Notes under the pieces: model-generated
What the model saw: only the letters and a program-made list of their open reading frames with translations
Databases searched by the model: none
What the model was told of the DNA's origin: nothing
Assembly (NCBI GenBank): GCA_050953405.1
Contig: JBMNMP010000002.1
Location: forward strand, 248,001 to 312,000
Direction of reading: 5' to 3'
DNA: 64,000 nt
Origin: RUG100 sp050953405
GTDB taxonomy: Bacteria; Bacillota; Clostridia; Peptostreptococcales; Anaerovoracaceae
In this document: positions 34,098-42,083 of the stretch, in pieces
Layout: every line of letters begins with the position of its first letter
Position numbering within the stretch: position 1 is the first letter of the stretch
Position numbers and translations under genes: made by a program

Positions 34098-34924
34098 TTA
34101 CTTTACCTGATCGACAACTTCCTGTTCGATCTTGAATTCATGTTCCTTAGCGGGGAATGTTCCATTTCCCACTTCCTCTATATATTTGCCGACACCTTCC
34201 TGTACCAGAGCGCCCACATCGGCAAACTTCTTGGCAAATTTCGGTGTAAAGTCGGAAAACAGTCCCAGCATATCCTGATAAACCAGTACCTGGGCGTCAC
34301 ATCCATTGCCGGCTCCGATGCCTATCGTCGGTATGGAAATATTTTCAGTGATCTTGGCCGCGAGCTTTGCAGGAACGCACTCCAGGACCACCGCATAGGC
34401 TCCGGCTTCCTCGATACGCCTTGCATCATCCATGATCTGCTGTGCCTTGGCGATATCCTTGCCCTGTGCCTTGAATCCGCCAAAAGCGTTCTTCGACTGA
34501 GGTGTCATTCCAGGTGCGCGCAAACAGGTATCGATGCGGCCACTATAGCCTTGATCTGATCGATCACCGCAGCTCCGCCTTCAAGCTTGACCGCCTGAGC
34601 ACCGCCTTCCTTCACCAGTCTGCCGGCGTTCATGACTGCGTCATAAACCGATGTCTGATAGGACATGAACGGCATATCGGCAACGATGAGGGCATTGCGG
34701 GCACCGCGCGATACAGCTGCAGTGTGGTGGATCATATCCTCCATGGTGACCGGCAGCGTATCCTCATATCCGAGGGATACCATGCCCACTGAATCCCCTA
34801 TGAGGATGGAGTTGACTCCGGCCTCGTCAAAAAGCTTTGCAAATGAATAATCATATGCAGTTATCATGGTCTGCTTTATGTTTTTCTGCTTGGCTTCTCT
34901 GAATGTGACTACTGTGTTTTTCAT
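34098..34924 (-). pseudogene. panB: 3-methyl-2-oxobutanoate hydroxymethyltransferase gene, frameshifted
   Basis: Two overlapping frames together form a complete 275-residue PanB. The N-terminal frame has MITAYDYSFAKLFDEAG, ILIGDSVGMV and VKLEGG; the C-terminal frame has GMTPQSKNAFGGFKAQGK, VVLECVP and IGIGAGNGCDAQVLVYQDMLG. The frame breaks in HLG|MTPQ, where CTGGGAATG would be expected but CTGGAATG is present (one G missing at 34510-34511). The break truncates the protein after residue 139. Since panC and panG are intact, sequencing error is likely. The enzyme adds a hydroxymethyl group to ketoisovalerate. Confidence 0.93.
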
Positions 34925-35751
34925 TTCTTTTCCTCCAGTAAATCAATAATTTTACTATAGTTTCTATCTATGTTTTTCTCCCGGGCCACCTTGGTAAGCT
35001 CCAGGGATAACAAGCGATATATCTCCCGCTGTCTGCCGTCGAGGCTGGCAAGGTGTTTGCTGATGGTCTCCTCATCAGCCCTCTCCAGCGGACCGGTCAG
35101 AGCACCGGCCGGGCCCTTCTCGCATACAGCATCTATATTCCCGCGCATCAGAGGCGATATCAGCTCTAACGCGGCCGGCTTTGAAAATCCGCAATCCGAC
35201 AGCATATCGACTGCCATCGCCGCCAGTCCCACCATCAGATTGCTGGCTACACTGGCCGCGCAGTGATACTCCGGCTTTTTCTCCGAAGGGATGCGGGCTG
35301 TGCGGTTGCCGCAAACGGCAAATAATTTTTCCAGTTCTGCCATGGTTTGTGCATCGCCTTCCATGGTAAAGAAAGCCTGGCTGAGATCGGTGTTCCTGCC
35401 GCTCATAGCGATCATCGGGTGTGCCGATGCGCATCGTTCCGTCGCACACGACAAAACACCCGACCCGAGTGAGCCGCTGATGTGGCACAGATACTTGCCG
35501 TCGAGATCAAACTGCGACAGTTGCTGTGCCATCCGGCCTATCACTCCGTCGGGAGTCGTAATGAATATCATATCACTTTCAGTAACAAGTCTCTTAATAT
35601 CAGTAAAGGCAGTTGATTCTGTTAAATCAGCTGCCTTTTTTGAACTATCTTCTGTCCTGCTGAAGTACCCGCAGACGGGTATTCCATGCTTATTGAAATA
35701 TACGCCCAGAGAAGTGCCTGCCTTCCCCGCGCCTATGAATCCTGTCTTCAT
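34921..35751 (-). CDS. panG: Rossmann/DUF2520 protein, probable ketopantoate reductase (PanG type)
   Basis: The 276-residue protein has the N-terminal NAD(P) motif GAGKAGTSLG and a DUF2520 C-terminal part with CASAHPMIAMSGR and EYHCAASVASNL. PanG, a ketopantoate reductase class described in Francisella with relatives in Clostridioides and Enterococcus, has this makeup. Position directly upstream of panB and panC and absence of panE here support that role. Its stop overlaps the panB start (ATGA). Expression probably comes from the promoter and structured leader at 35752-35932. Confidence 0.8.
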   Translation of the reverse strand: MKTGFIGAGKAGTSLGVYFNKHGIPVCGYFSRTEDSSKKAADLTESTAFTDIKRLVTESDMIFITTPDGVIGRMAQQLSQFDLDGKYLCHISGSLGSGVLSCATERCASAHPMIAMSGRNTDLSQAFFTMEGDAQTMAELEKLFAVCGNRTARIPSEKKPEYHCAASVASNLMVGLAAMAVDMLSDCGFSKPAALELISPLMRGNIDAVCEKGPAGALTGPLERADEETISKHLASLDGRQREIYRLLSLELTKVAREKNIDRNYSKIIDLLEEKK

Positions 35752-35898
35752 AGCATCACCTCCGCCAGTTTTGCGTGGTGATATGATTTTTCGTTAGTCC
35801 CGTTCCCGATAGGATACAGGCCGTGATTTTTCATCTATTCAATTTTCAGAGGTCCCCGTTATCGGCTGCCGCGCCCATAGCTGCGGTGCCTTAAGGAC
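35752..35898 (-). promoter_or_regulatory. Structured leader RNA of the pan operon (possible tandem pan motif)
   Basis: A leader of about 145 bases precedes panG. It holds two stem-loops with similar 3' strands (AACGGGGAC and AACGGGAC): one closed by GTCC/GGAC with an inner CCGC/GCGG, the other CCTGT-A-TCC-TATC-GGGA-ACGGG with a bulged A. The published pan motif, found before pantothenate genes, has paired stems with bulged adenosines. This resemblance is by eye only. Confidence 0.45.
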
Positions 35899-35904
35899 TT
35901 TTTT

Positions 35905-35932
35905 ATTATATCACTATCATTGCCGATTGCAA
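35905..35932 (-). promoter_or_regulatory. Promoter of the pan operon
   Basis: On the minus strand TTGCAA (35932-35927), a 16-base spacer, and an extended TGATATAAT with -10 at 35910-35905. Transcription start about 35898. Confidence 0.65.
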
Positions 35933-35943
35933 CCGGTTTTCGC

Positions 35944-37857
35944 TTACCAGCTGCCACCGCCGCCGCCGCCAAAGCCGCCTCCGCCGGAGAAACCTCCTCC
36001 ACCGAACCCGCCGCTGCCATCGTTGGCCGGTATATCGATATTTGCAGTCATTGAGTTGTCAAAGCTGTGGAATACGTTGTAGAAGATCCAGGTGTTGAAC
36101 ATTACATCATTCCCGTAGTATCCATCATACCATAACGGTTGTTCTGTAGGTATGTTCTCGAATCTCTTGGCCCACTTTTTAGAGAGGCCGAACACATAAG
36201 CATACGGGAGTACGTCGTAGAAGTATGATGGATTTTCCTCCACCAGTTCTTCCAGCTTTTCCACTTCGGCCACGCGGATGAACTCCCTGAATCCGAGCAG
36301 TTTTCCCATTATTTCGGCACCGAACTTCGTCCTGTTCTGCATATATCTGACGGCAAAGTACGAGGCCGCCTCCATCAGTGCCATTGCAAAGCCGCAGTAA
36401 ATGAATCCCAGGCTGATCTTGGCTATGAAGATGGAGAGCCCGATGGCGACCAGCAGGAATATGATGCTGAGCAGCGCCTTCCCGATCACTTTTCCCTTGC
36501 CCTGAGATGCCTTTTTGTCTGTAGCCGAAACGCCCAGTGCACAGGCTGTCAGAGTCAGTGCACATACGATCGCAGTCGGTATCGCCATCATGATGTTTCT
36601 GTACATATAGGCTACCACCAGTGCGCTGATCGCAAATCCGATTATAATTATGGCCACGCCTCCTATACGCGCCAGAGATGACGCCGGCGGGAATATCCTC
36701 AGTGCCTTGTTGTCTTCGTAGTACGACTTGATCTGTGACTTGACAGTCTCGTAAGTCTCCGAGAATTCCGGTCCCAGTTCTTTCAGCCTCACTTGGTTGC
36801 CATCACCGCGCTGGAAGAGTCCATTGAAGAAAGTCATCTCGAATGGCTTTGCATTCAGAGGCAGATCTTTCTCCTTCACCAGCAGGTAATCATGCTTGCC
36901 CTCTTCCTTGATGCTGAGGTATCCCTTCTGAGCAAACCAGAATATCAGGGAGACAACGTCTTTCTTGTCTACCGAACCATCGATGACATAGCCGACTTCC
37001 GCCGGGCCCATTCCGGCCGGCGGTTCGAATTCTACTGTCTCGATCACCTTCCTGTCCCTGCCGAACCTGAACCAGAACGCCAGCAGCAGGAGCGCGAAGA
37101 TCACAGAGATGACGCAGACCAGTATCTTCATCCAGAAAGTTGTCAGCTCGCCGCTGAAATAACCTTCTTTCAGTTTGATGCCCACCGTGATGCCGTCGCC
37201 CTGCGGCAGCTGTCCCTTGGTGGTGATCGTGATCGTCCGTCCCTTGACTTTCCAGTCGATCAGTTTGCTGTCGCCGCGGCTGCCTTCAGGACCCGCATAT
37301 ACATCAACGTTCTTACTGTCAAACTTCTTCGGCATGTTGATAGTTATCGTAGACTCTTTGATGGGAGTCTCCCATTCGAACGGCAGAACATTGTAGTAAA
37401 AGCTGTCGTAGTCGCCGATGCCGTCGTCGTACATCCTCACGCGATATGAAAGATCATATGTCTTGTCGCCGGTGAAAGTTTTGTCAGGATCGCCGATCTT
37501 GATGACCATGTTCCCGTTTTCCTTTTCACTGCTCCAGCGCTCGTTATCCACCGAAAAGTCCCCGACCTTCATGGGGTTCCTCACGTTCTTGATGGTATTG
37601 CCCTTGTTGTCCTTGTATTCCACCTTCTGACTCATGGGTATATACCTGTAGATACCGTGGATGCTGCCGGTTGCCTGTATCGATATCTGTTCATTGATAT
37701 AAGCCGAGTTGTCATCCTGCACGTTGACCTTGACGTTGTACTTGTCAGTCACGAAGTTCGCCGCACCGGCCGTCGCCGGCACTGCCGTGAGGATCGAGAG
37801 CACGGCTGCAAAAGCCAGCAGCATCAGCCTTTTTGTCATTTTCTTTGATTTCCACAT
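35944..37857 (-). CDS. DUF2207 predicted membrane protein
   Basis: The 637-residue protein has a signal peptide (KRLMLLAFAAVLSIL...), an extracytoplasmic N-terminal DUF2207 domain (residues about 30-230, with NVQDDNSAYINEQISI, GIYRYIPM), TM helices at roughly 240-265 and 405-500, and a cytoplasmic region. It ends in a Gly-rich low-complexity tail (GGGFGGGGGGSW) common in this family. The start at 37857 has GGTGG upstream. It is cotranscribed behind lemA, a pairing seen widely in Firmicutes; function is unknown, possibly membrane-stress related. Confidence 0.9.
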   Translation of the reverse strand: MWKSKKMTKRLMLLAFAAVLSILTAVPATAGAANFVTDKYNVKVNVQDDNSAYINEQISIQATGSIHGIYRYIPMSQKVEYKDNKGNTIKNVRNPMKVGDFSVDNERWSSEKENGNMVIKIGDPDKTFTGDKTYDLSYRVRMYDDGIGDYDSFYYNVLPFEWETPIKESTITINMPKKFDSKNVDVYAGPEGSRGDSKLIDWKVKGRTITITTKGQLPQGDGITVGIKLKEGYFSGELTTFWMKILVCVISVIFALLLLAFWFRFGRDRKVIETVEFEPPAGMGPAEVGYVIDGSVDKKDVVSLIFWFAQKGYLSIKEEGKHDYLLVKEKDLPLNAKPFEMTFFNGLFQRGDGNQVRLKELGPEFSETYETVKSQIKSYYEDNKALRIFPPASSLARIGGVAIIIIGFAISALVVAYMYRNIMMAIPTAIVCALTLTACALGVSATDKKASQGKGKVIGKALLSIIFLLVAIGLSIFIAKISLGFIYCGFAMALMEAASYFAVRYMQNRTKFGAEIMGKLLGFREFIRVAEVEKLEELVEENPSYFYDVLPYAYVFGLSKKWAKRFENIPTEQPLWYDGYYGNDVMFNTWIFYNVFHSFDNSMTANIDIPANDGSGGFGGGGFSGGGGFGGGGGGSW

Positions 37858-37878
37858 TATCTGTCCACCTGCCAATTA

Positions 37879-38445
37879 TTAAAACTCGACCTTAACATTC
37901 TGTCTTTCCTGTTCATTGTCCACCTCGAACATCGGCTTGCGTTCAAAGTGGAACATCCCCGCTATGATATTGCTGGGGAACACTTCGCATTTGGTGTTGA
38001 ACTTTCTGACCACTGCGTTATAGTACTTTCTCGCATTGAGAATATCCTCCTCGACTTTCTGCAGCTGCTGCTGGAGGTCGAGAAAGTTCTGATTTGCCTT
38101 GAGGTCCGGATAAGCTTCGGATACCGCAAAGAGGCTCCTCAGCGTGCCGCTGAGTATATTCTCGTTCTGCAGCCTTTCCTCTGTTGTCGACGACCCGGCG
38201 ACTGCGCTCCTGGCTGCGGTCACGCTGGCCAGCGTTTCCTTCTCGTGCGACGCATATCCCTTTACGGTCTCCACCAGATTCGGTATCAGATCGAACCTCT
38301 TTTTCATGTAGACGTCCATGGTAGAAAAGCTCTCTTCCACCTGGTTCCTTAACTTGATGAACCCGTTGTAAGCTGAAATGAACCAGATCACAAGTATGAC
38401 AACTATTACAATAACTATCAGTGCGATCAATAATCCTGTTCCCAT
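37879..38445 (-). CDS. lemA: LemA family protein
   Basis: The 188-residue protein has one N-terminal TM helix (about 4-25) followed by a long four-helix bundle with the LemA sequence RNQVEESFSTMDVYMKKRFDLIPNL and FNTKCEVFPSNIIAGMFHF. SD GGAGG is 5 bases upstream. It lies 12 bases after the ung stop and 21 bases before the DUF2207 gene, so ung-lemA-DUF2207 could be one transcript. Confidence 0.93.
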   Translation of the reverse strand: MGTGLLIALIVIVIVVILVIWFISAYNGFIKLRNQVEESFSTMDVYMKKRFDLIPNLVETVKGYASHEKETLASVTAARSAVAGSSTTEERLQNENILSGTLRSLFAVSEAYPDLKANQNFLDLQQQLQKVEEDILNARKYYNAVVRKFNTKCEVFPSNIIAGMFHFERKPMFEVDNEQERQNVKVEF

Positions 38446-38457
38446 TTACTCCTCCTG

Positions 38458-39117
38458 TTAATCCTCTATTTCCCAGTTGATTGGATCTTTGAGAAACTCA
38501 TTCGTGCGACTGAAGAATTTTCCGCCAAAGAATCCTCTGTTAGCTGAAAGCGGACTCGGATGTACCGACTCCAGGATCAGATGTGCGGGGTTGCTGATCA
38601 GGGCCTTCTTTTTCCTGGCCGGGCTGCCCCACAAGATGAATACCATAGGTTCTTCACGAGCACCCAGCAGCTGTATTATCCTGTCCGTGAGTATCTCCCA
38701 GCCCTTGCCCCTGTGGGAATTCGGCTGGTGCTCTCTAACGGTGAGCACCGTATTCAGCAGCAATACGCCCTGCTCCGCCCAGCTGACCAGACAGCCGTGT
38801 GACGGCGGCTGGATCCCGAGATCATCCTGCAATTCGCGGAAAATATTCACCAGTGACGGCGGCTTTTCAGTCCCCTTCTGCACAGAGAAACAGTACCCAT
38901 GGGCCTGTCCCGGGCCGTGATAGGGATCCTGCCCCAGAATAACGGCTTTCACCTTGCTGAATGGTGTCGATTTGAGGGCATTGAATATATCGTACATATC
39001 GGGATATATCACGCGCGTGCTGTATTCTTTTTTCAGGAACTCACGCAGCTTCAGATAATAGTCCATCTTGAACTGATCTGCCAGCAGCTGGTCCCAGTCG
39101 TTGCCTATGTGTACCAT
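38458..39117 (-). CDS. ung: Uracil-DNA glycosylase
   Basis: The 219-residue family-1 enzyme excises uracil from DNA. It has the catalytic water-activating motif GQDPYHG and the DNA-intercalating HPSPLSANRGF motif with the conserved His. Length matches E. coli Ung. The ATG follows TATAAT by six bases without an SD, so translation is probably leaderless. A minus-strand terminator for trpB2 lies immediately upstream of its promoter. Confidence 0.96.
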   Translation of the reverse strand: MVHIGNDWDQLLADQFKMDYYLKLREFLKKEYSTRVIYPDMYDIFNALKSTPFSKVKAVILGQDPYHGPGQAHGYCFSVQKGTEKPPSLVNIFRELQDDLGIQPPSHGCLVSWAEQGVLLLNTVLTVREHQPNSHRGKGWEILTDRIIQLLGAREEPMVFILWGSPARKKKALISNPAHLILESVHPSPLSANRGFFGGKFFSRTNEFLKDPINWEIED

Positions 39118-39123
39118 ATTTAC

Positions 39124-39152
39124 ATTATAAGGTAGATGGTCTCTTTTATCAA
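39124..39152 (-). promoter_or_regulatory. Promoter giving a leaderless ung mRNA
   Basis: On the minus strand TTGATA (39152-39147), a 17-base spacer and TATAAT (39129-39124). The ATG begins at 39117, six bases after the hexamer. Confidence 0.75.
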
Positions 39153-39153
39153 T

Positions 39154-39182
39154 GATAAAAGGCGGCCCCCGAAAGGGCCGCC
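39154..39182 (-). terminator. Terminator after trpB2
   Basis: On the minus strand the exact stem GGCGGCCC/GGGCCGCC (39182-39175 and 39168-39161) is followed by TTTTAT. Confidence 0.9.
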
Positions 39183-39198
39183 CTGGTTACTCGGGTCA

Positions 39199-40575
39199 CT
39201 ATTTGTCAATGTGCGGCAGACTGTCGAATCCCGGTTTGAGATCTTCGTCAGTCGGTATCTCGTCGCTCATGAGACCATCGTTGTACTTCTGATAAGCTAC
39301 CATGTCGAAGTACCCGGTCCCCGTCAGGCCGAAGACGATAGTCTTTTCCTCTCCGGTCTCCTTGCACTTGATGGCTTCGTCCATGGCCACCTTTATTGCA
39401 TGGCTGGATTCCGGAGCCGGCAGGATACCTTCGACTCTTGCGAACTGTGTAGCCGCTTCGAATACAGAAGTCTGCTCTACCGCTCTGGCTTCCAGGAGAC
39501 CGTCATGATACAGCTGTGAAAGTATGGGGCTCATGCCGTGGAATCTCAGACCGCCTGCGTGGTTCGGAGAGGGGATGAACCCGCTGCCCAGTGTATACAT
39601 CTTTGCCAGAGGGCAGATCTGACCGGTATCACAGAAGTCATATGCGAACTTGCCCCTTGTGAATGATGGGCAGGAAGCCGGTTCTACAGCCACGATCTGA
39701 TAATCGTTCTCGCCTCTGAGCATTTCACCCACAAACGGTGAGATCAATCCGCCGAGGTTGGAGCCGCCGCCGGCGCAGCCTATGATCATATCAGGCTTGA
39801 TGCCATACTTGTCGAGTGCTGTCTTGGTCTCCAGGCCGATAACTGTCTGGTGCAGCAGCACCTGGTTCAGCACGCTTCCCAGCACATAGCGATATCCATC
39901 GTTGCTGGTGGCCACCTCGACAGCCTCCGAGATCGCGCATCCCAGGGAACCCGATGTTCCCGGATGCTGCGCCAGTATCTTCTTTCCCACTTCAGTGGTC
40001 TCCGATGGAGAAGGTGTCACGCTGGCGCCATAAGTCCTCATGACTTCGCGGCGGAAAGGTTTCTGTTCATAGGATACCTTTACCATGTATACCTTACAGT
40101 CCAGATCAAAGTAAGCGCATGCCATTGAGAGCGCTGTGCCCCACTGTCCGGCTCCGGTCTCTGTAGTCACTCCCTTTAGGCCCTGCTTTTTGGCATAATA
40201 AGCCTGTGCTATAGCGGAGTTCAGTTTGTGTGAACCGGAGGTATTGTTGCCCTCGAACTTGTAGTAGATCTTTGCAGGTGTCTGCAGTTTCTCCTCGAGA
40301 CAATAAGCTCTTACCAGCGGCGAAGGTCTGTACATCTTGTAGAAATCCTGGATCTCCTGCGGAATGTCGATATAAGCGGTATCGTTGTCCAGCTCCTGAT
40401 CGATAAGGTCGTCACAGAATACCGCACTGAGCTCTTTCTTGGTCATCGGCTCTCCCGTTGCCGGGTTCAGCAGCGGCGCCGGCTTGTTCTTCATGTCGGC
40501 CCGCACATTGTACCATTGACTCGGTATTTCATTTTCGTTGAGGTAGATTTTGTAAGGGATTTTGTCCTTGCTCAT
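39199..40575 (-). CDS. trpB2: TrpB2-type tryptophan synthase beta chain
   Basis: The 458-residue PLP enzyme of the TrpB2 branch condenses serine with indole. The PLP-binding Lys is in NNTSGSHKLNSA, and the phosphate-binding loop CAGGGSNLGG and TETGAGQWG segments are present. An N-terminal extension of about 50 residues and the absence of trpA nearby are TrpB2 traits; TrpB2 does not pair strongly with TrpA and may salvage indole. A tryptophan T-box controls it. Short gap and SD before the ATG. Confidence 0.95.
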   Translation of the reverse strand: MSKDKIPYKIYLNENEIPSQWYNVRADMKNKPAPLLNPATGEPMTKKELSAVFCDDLIDQELDNDTAYIDIPQEIQDFYKMYRPSPLVRAYCLEEKLQTPAKIYYKFEGNNTSGSHKLNSAIAQAYYAKKQGLKGVTTETGAGQWGTALSMACAYFDLDCKVYMVKVSYEQKPFRREVMRTYGASVTPSPSETTEVGKKILAQHPGTSGSLGCAISEAVEVATSNDGYRYVLGSVLNQVLLHQTVIGLETKTALDKYGIKPDMIIGCAGGGSNLGGLISPFVGEMLRGENDYQIVAVEPASCPSFTRGKFAYDFCDTGQICPLAKMYTLGSGFIPSPNHAGGLRFHGMSPILSQLYHDGLLEARAVEQTSVFEAATQFARVEGILPAPESSHAIKVAMDEAIKCKETGEEKTIVFGLTGTGYFDMVAYQKYNDGLMSDEIPTDEDLKPGFDSLPHIDK

Positions 40576-40611
40576 TTGGTTACTCCTTTTTCTTTCCTAC
40601 GCTGTCATTTG

Positions 40612-40899
40612 GGAAAATAAAAAGGGTTTCCGCCCCTCGGGACGAAAACCCGTGTTTTCGTTTGCCACCCAGCCGCAAAAATACTGCGGAGTTTTCAGAT
40701 ACAGCGTGATATCTGCTCCCTTGATAACGGGCGGAGATCCCGTCAGGTGCTACTCAGCTGAAATTTAACAGCCTTTCATCCTGCCCTCCCAAGTCCATTC
40801 GGTCCGGTCCGGCCTGCTGCACTCCCACCATCGGCAGCTCTCTCGAAAGCCTTCACACGCACTTACTATTCTTGATCATCGGTTTCCTTTTTTTAAATT
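40612..40899 (-). promoter_or_regulatory. T-box leader, tryptophan specifier
   Basis: Reading the minus strand, a Stem I with AGAGAGCTGCCGATGGTGGGAG is followed by a specifier loop containing UGG (40797-40795) with A after it, then linker, the T-box core GGGTGGCAAA (40670-40661), and finally a terminator hairpin (40651-40624) with a T-rich run to 40612. Uncharged tRNA-Trp binding would favour antitermination and trpB2 expression. Specifier UGG is read by eye. Confidence 0.85.
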
Positions 40900-40905
40900 G
40901 GTATT

Positions 40906-40934
40906 ATAATAACTCTAAACGCCATGCTTGTCAA
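40906..40934 (-). promoter_or_regulatory. Promoter of the T-box/trpB2 transcript
   Basis: On the minus strand TTGACA (40934-40929), a 17-base spacer and TATTAT (40911-40906). Transcription would start near 40899, right before the T-box leader. Confidence 0.8.
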
Positions 40935-41007
40935 CAAAAAAAATGAAAGAGTTTTTTCAAAGCCCCGACAGCCCCCTCTCTATCATCAGAATATGAAACA
41001 CTATTAC

Positions 41008-41037
41008 AAAAAGCAGCCGCTGCCGCGGCTGTCTTTT
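41008..41037. terminator. Bidirectional terminator
   Basis: The 7-bp stem CAGCCGC/GCGGCTG (41014-41020 and 41025-41031) has T runs on both strands (TCTTTT on +, CTTTTT on -). On the minus strand it would end the candidate RNA below before the T-box promoter. Confidence 0.75.
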
Positions 41038-41132
41038 GTGTAACTGTTCTCATTTGGAGATGTAATAACTCATTAGGGGAACGTGTTCCTCGCCAAATGT
41101 CATTATGTAATGTTAGTTTTAACTAATTTTAT
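41014..41132 (-). ncRNA. Candidate small structured RNA
   Basis: An extended -10 TGGTATAAT (41146-41139, minus strand) precedes about 120 bases with a 7-bp closing stem (CATTTGG 41051-41057 / CCAAATG 41093-41099). Inside are two hairpins (GGAAC/GTTCC and TAAT/ATTA), giving a three-way junction, and the stretch ends at a strong terminator. Two palindromes, CATTATGTAATG (41101-41112) and TTAGTTTTAACTAA (41113-41126), lie near the start. No protein-coding frame fits and no known RNA family was recognised; it could instead be an operator cluster. Confidence 0.4.
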
Positions 41133-41232
41133 ATTTTAATTATACCACGTTTTTCAATATCCAAGCACAAAAAGCCTTAATTTCCACAAAATTACTGAAA
41201 ATATTTTAGTCGCCGTCCGCAAAGTATTTTTA

Positions 41233-41261
41233 TTGTCACCCGCCCACGTTTATGATAGGAT
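41233..41261 (+). promoter_or_regulatory. Promoter giving a leaderless DUF6873 mRNA
   Basis: TTGTCA (41233-41238), a 17-base spacer and TAGGAT (41256-41261); the ATG starts at 41268, six bases later. No SD is present. Confidence 0.7.
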
Positions 41262-41267
41262 ATACCA

Positions 41268-41921
41268 ATGAGTACAGCTTACATATCACCGTTGGCGGCG
41301 AAGCCGCTGACTGCTTACCTGAAGGATTCAGGCGTAAAGATAGTGACCACAACGGCATTGAGCAATGTTGACGATGCGATTGCCACCCATGCGGATATCA
41401 TCATGTGTGATCTCGGCGGCAGGATCGTGCACGGCGACCCGGCCAGGCTGACAAAAAAGTATCCCGGCGATATCATATACAACGCAGCCTGCACCGGACG
41501 TTACTTTATCCACAACCTGAAATACACCGACCCCCTTCTCCTGGCAGCTGCCGAAGAGATGGGCAGGAAACTGATAAATGTGAAACAGGGATATGCCAAA
41601 TGCAGTACTCTCATAGTCGATGAGGATTCGGTGATCCTTTCCGACGAAGGAATGGCAAGAGAACTGAAAAAACACGGCTTGGATGTACTCCTTATCCGCC
41701 GGGGACATATCGTGCTCCCGGGCTTCAGATACGGGTTTATCGGAGGCACAGCGGGAAAGCTCGGCCGCGAGATAATATTCAACGGCGACCTGAGCATGCA
41801 CCCCGACTGCGGCCGCATCGAGGAATTCATTATGGCGCACGGTTGCAGGCCAAAGTATTTCCGGGGCTTACCGCTGATGGACATAGGTTCGATAATTATT
41901 AGTGGAGGTGAACAAAGGTGA
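41268..41921 (+). CDS. DUF6873 family (GME-fold) protein
   Basis: The 217-residue protein contains ADIIMCDLGG near residues 42-52, AACTGRYFIHNLKY, NVKQGYAKCSTLIVDEDSVI, GFIGGTAGKLG and GDLSMHPDC. It resembles the clostridial DUF6873 proteins with the amidinotransferase (GME) fold, in which Cys and His residues suggest catalysis. Substrate unknown. It is read from a promoter only six bases upstream and its stop overlaps the following small gene, so the second gene depends on internal initiation. A short metal-independent hydrolase role is possible but unproven. Confidence 0.8.
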   Translation: MSTAYISPLAAKPLTAYLKDSGVKIVTTTALSNVDDAIATHADIIMCDLGGRIVHGDPARLTKKYPGDIIYNAACTGRYFIHNLKYTDPLLLAAAEEMGRKLINVKQGYAKCSTLIVDEDSVILSDEGMARELKKHGLDVLLIRRGHIVLPGFRYGFIGGTAGKLGREIIFNGDLSMHPDCGRIEEFIMAHGCRPKYFRGLPLMDIGSIIISGGEQR

Positions 41922-42010
41922 GAAAAAAAATAATGTTAGTTGCGGCAGGAATATTTGTAGCCGGACTGGTATTCTACATTGTGAGAGCCGTAATGGGCTA
42001 TCTCGGTTAA
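41918..42010 (+). CDS. Thirty-residue single-TM peptide
   Basis: GTG start (41918) inside the stop region of the DUF6873 gene, preceded by GGAGGTGAACAAAG (9-base spacing), then MRKKIMLVAAGIFVAGLVFY and ten more residues to a TAA. It is a basic N-terminus plus one helix. An SD and terminator right behind argue that it is real. No function assigned. Confidence 0.6.
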   Translation: MRKKIMLVAAGIFVAGLVFYIVRAVMGYLG

Positions 42011-42026
42011 CATAAAATAAAGAGAG

Positions 42027-42050
42027 GACCGGTCTCTTACCGGTCTTTTT
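42027..42050 (+). terminator. Terminator after the small membrane peptide
   Basis: The stem GACCGG/CCGGTC (42027-42032 and 42040-42045) is followed by five T. Confidence 0.85.
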
Positions 42051-42083
42051 GAATGTCATCATTTATGATAGAATGTGTAGGTT

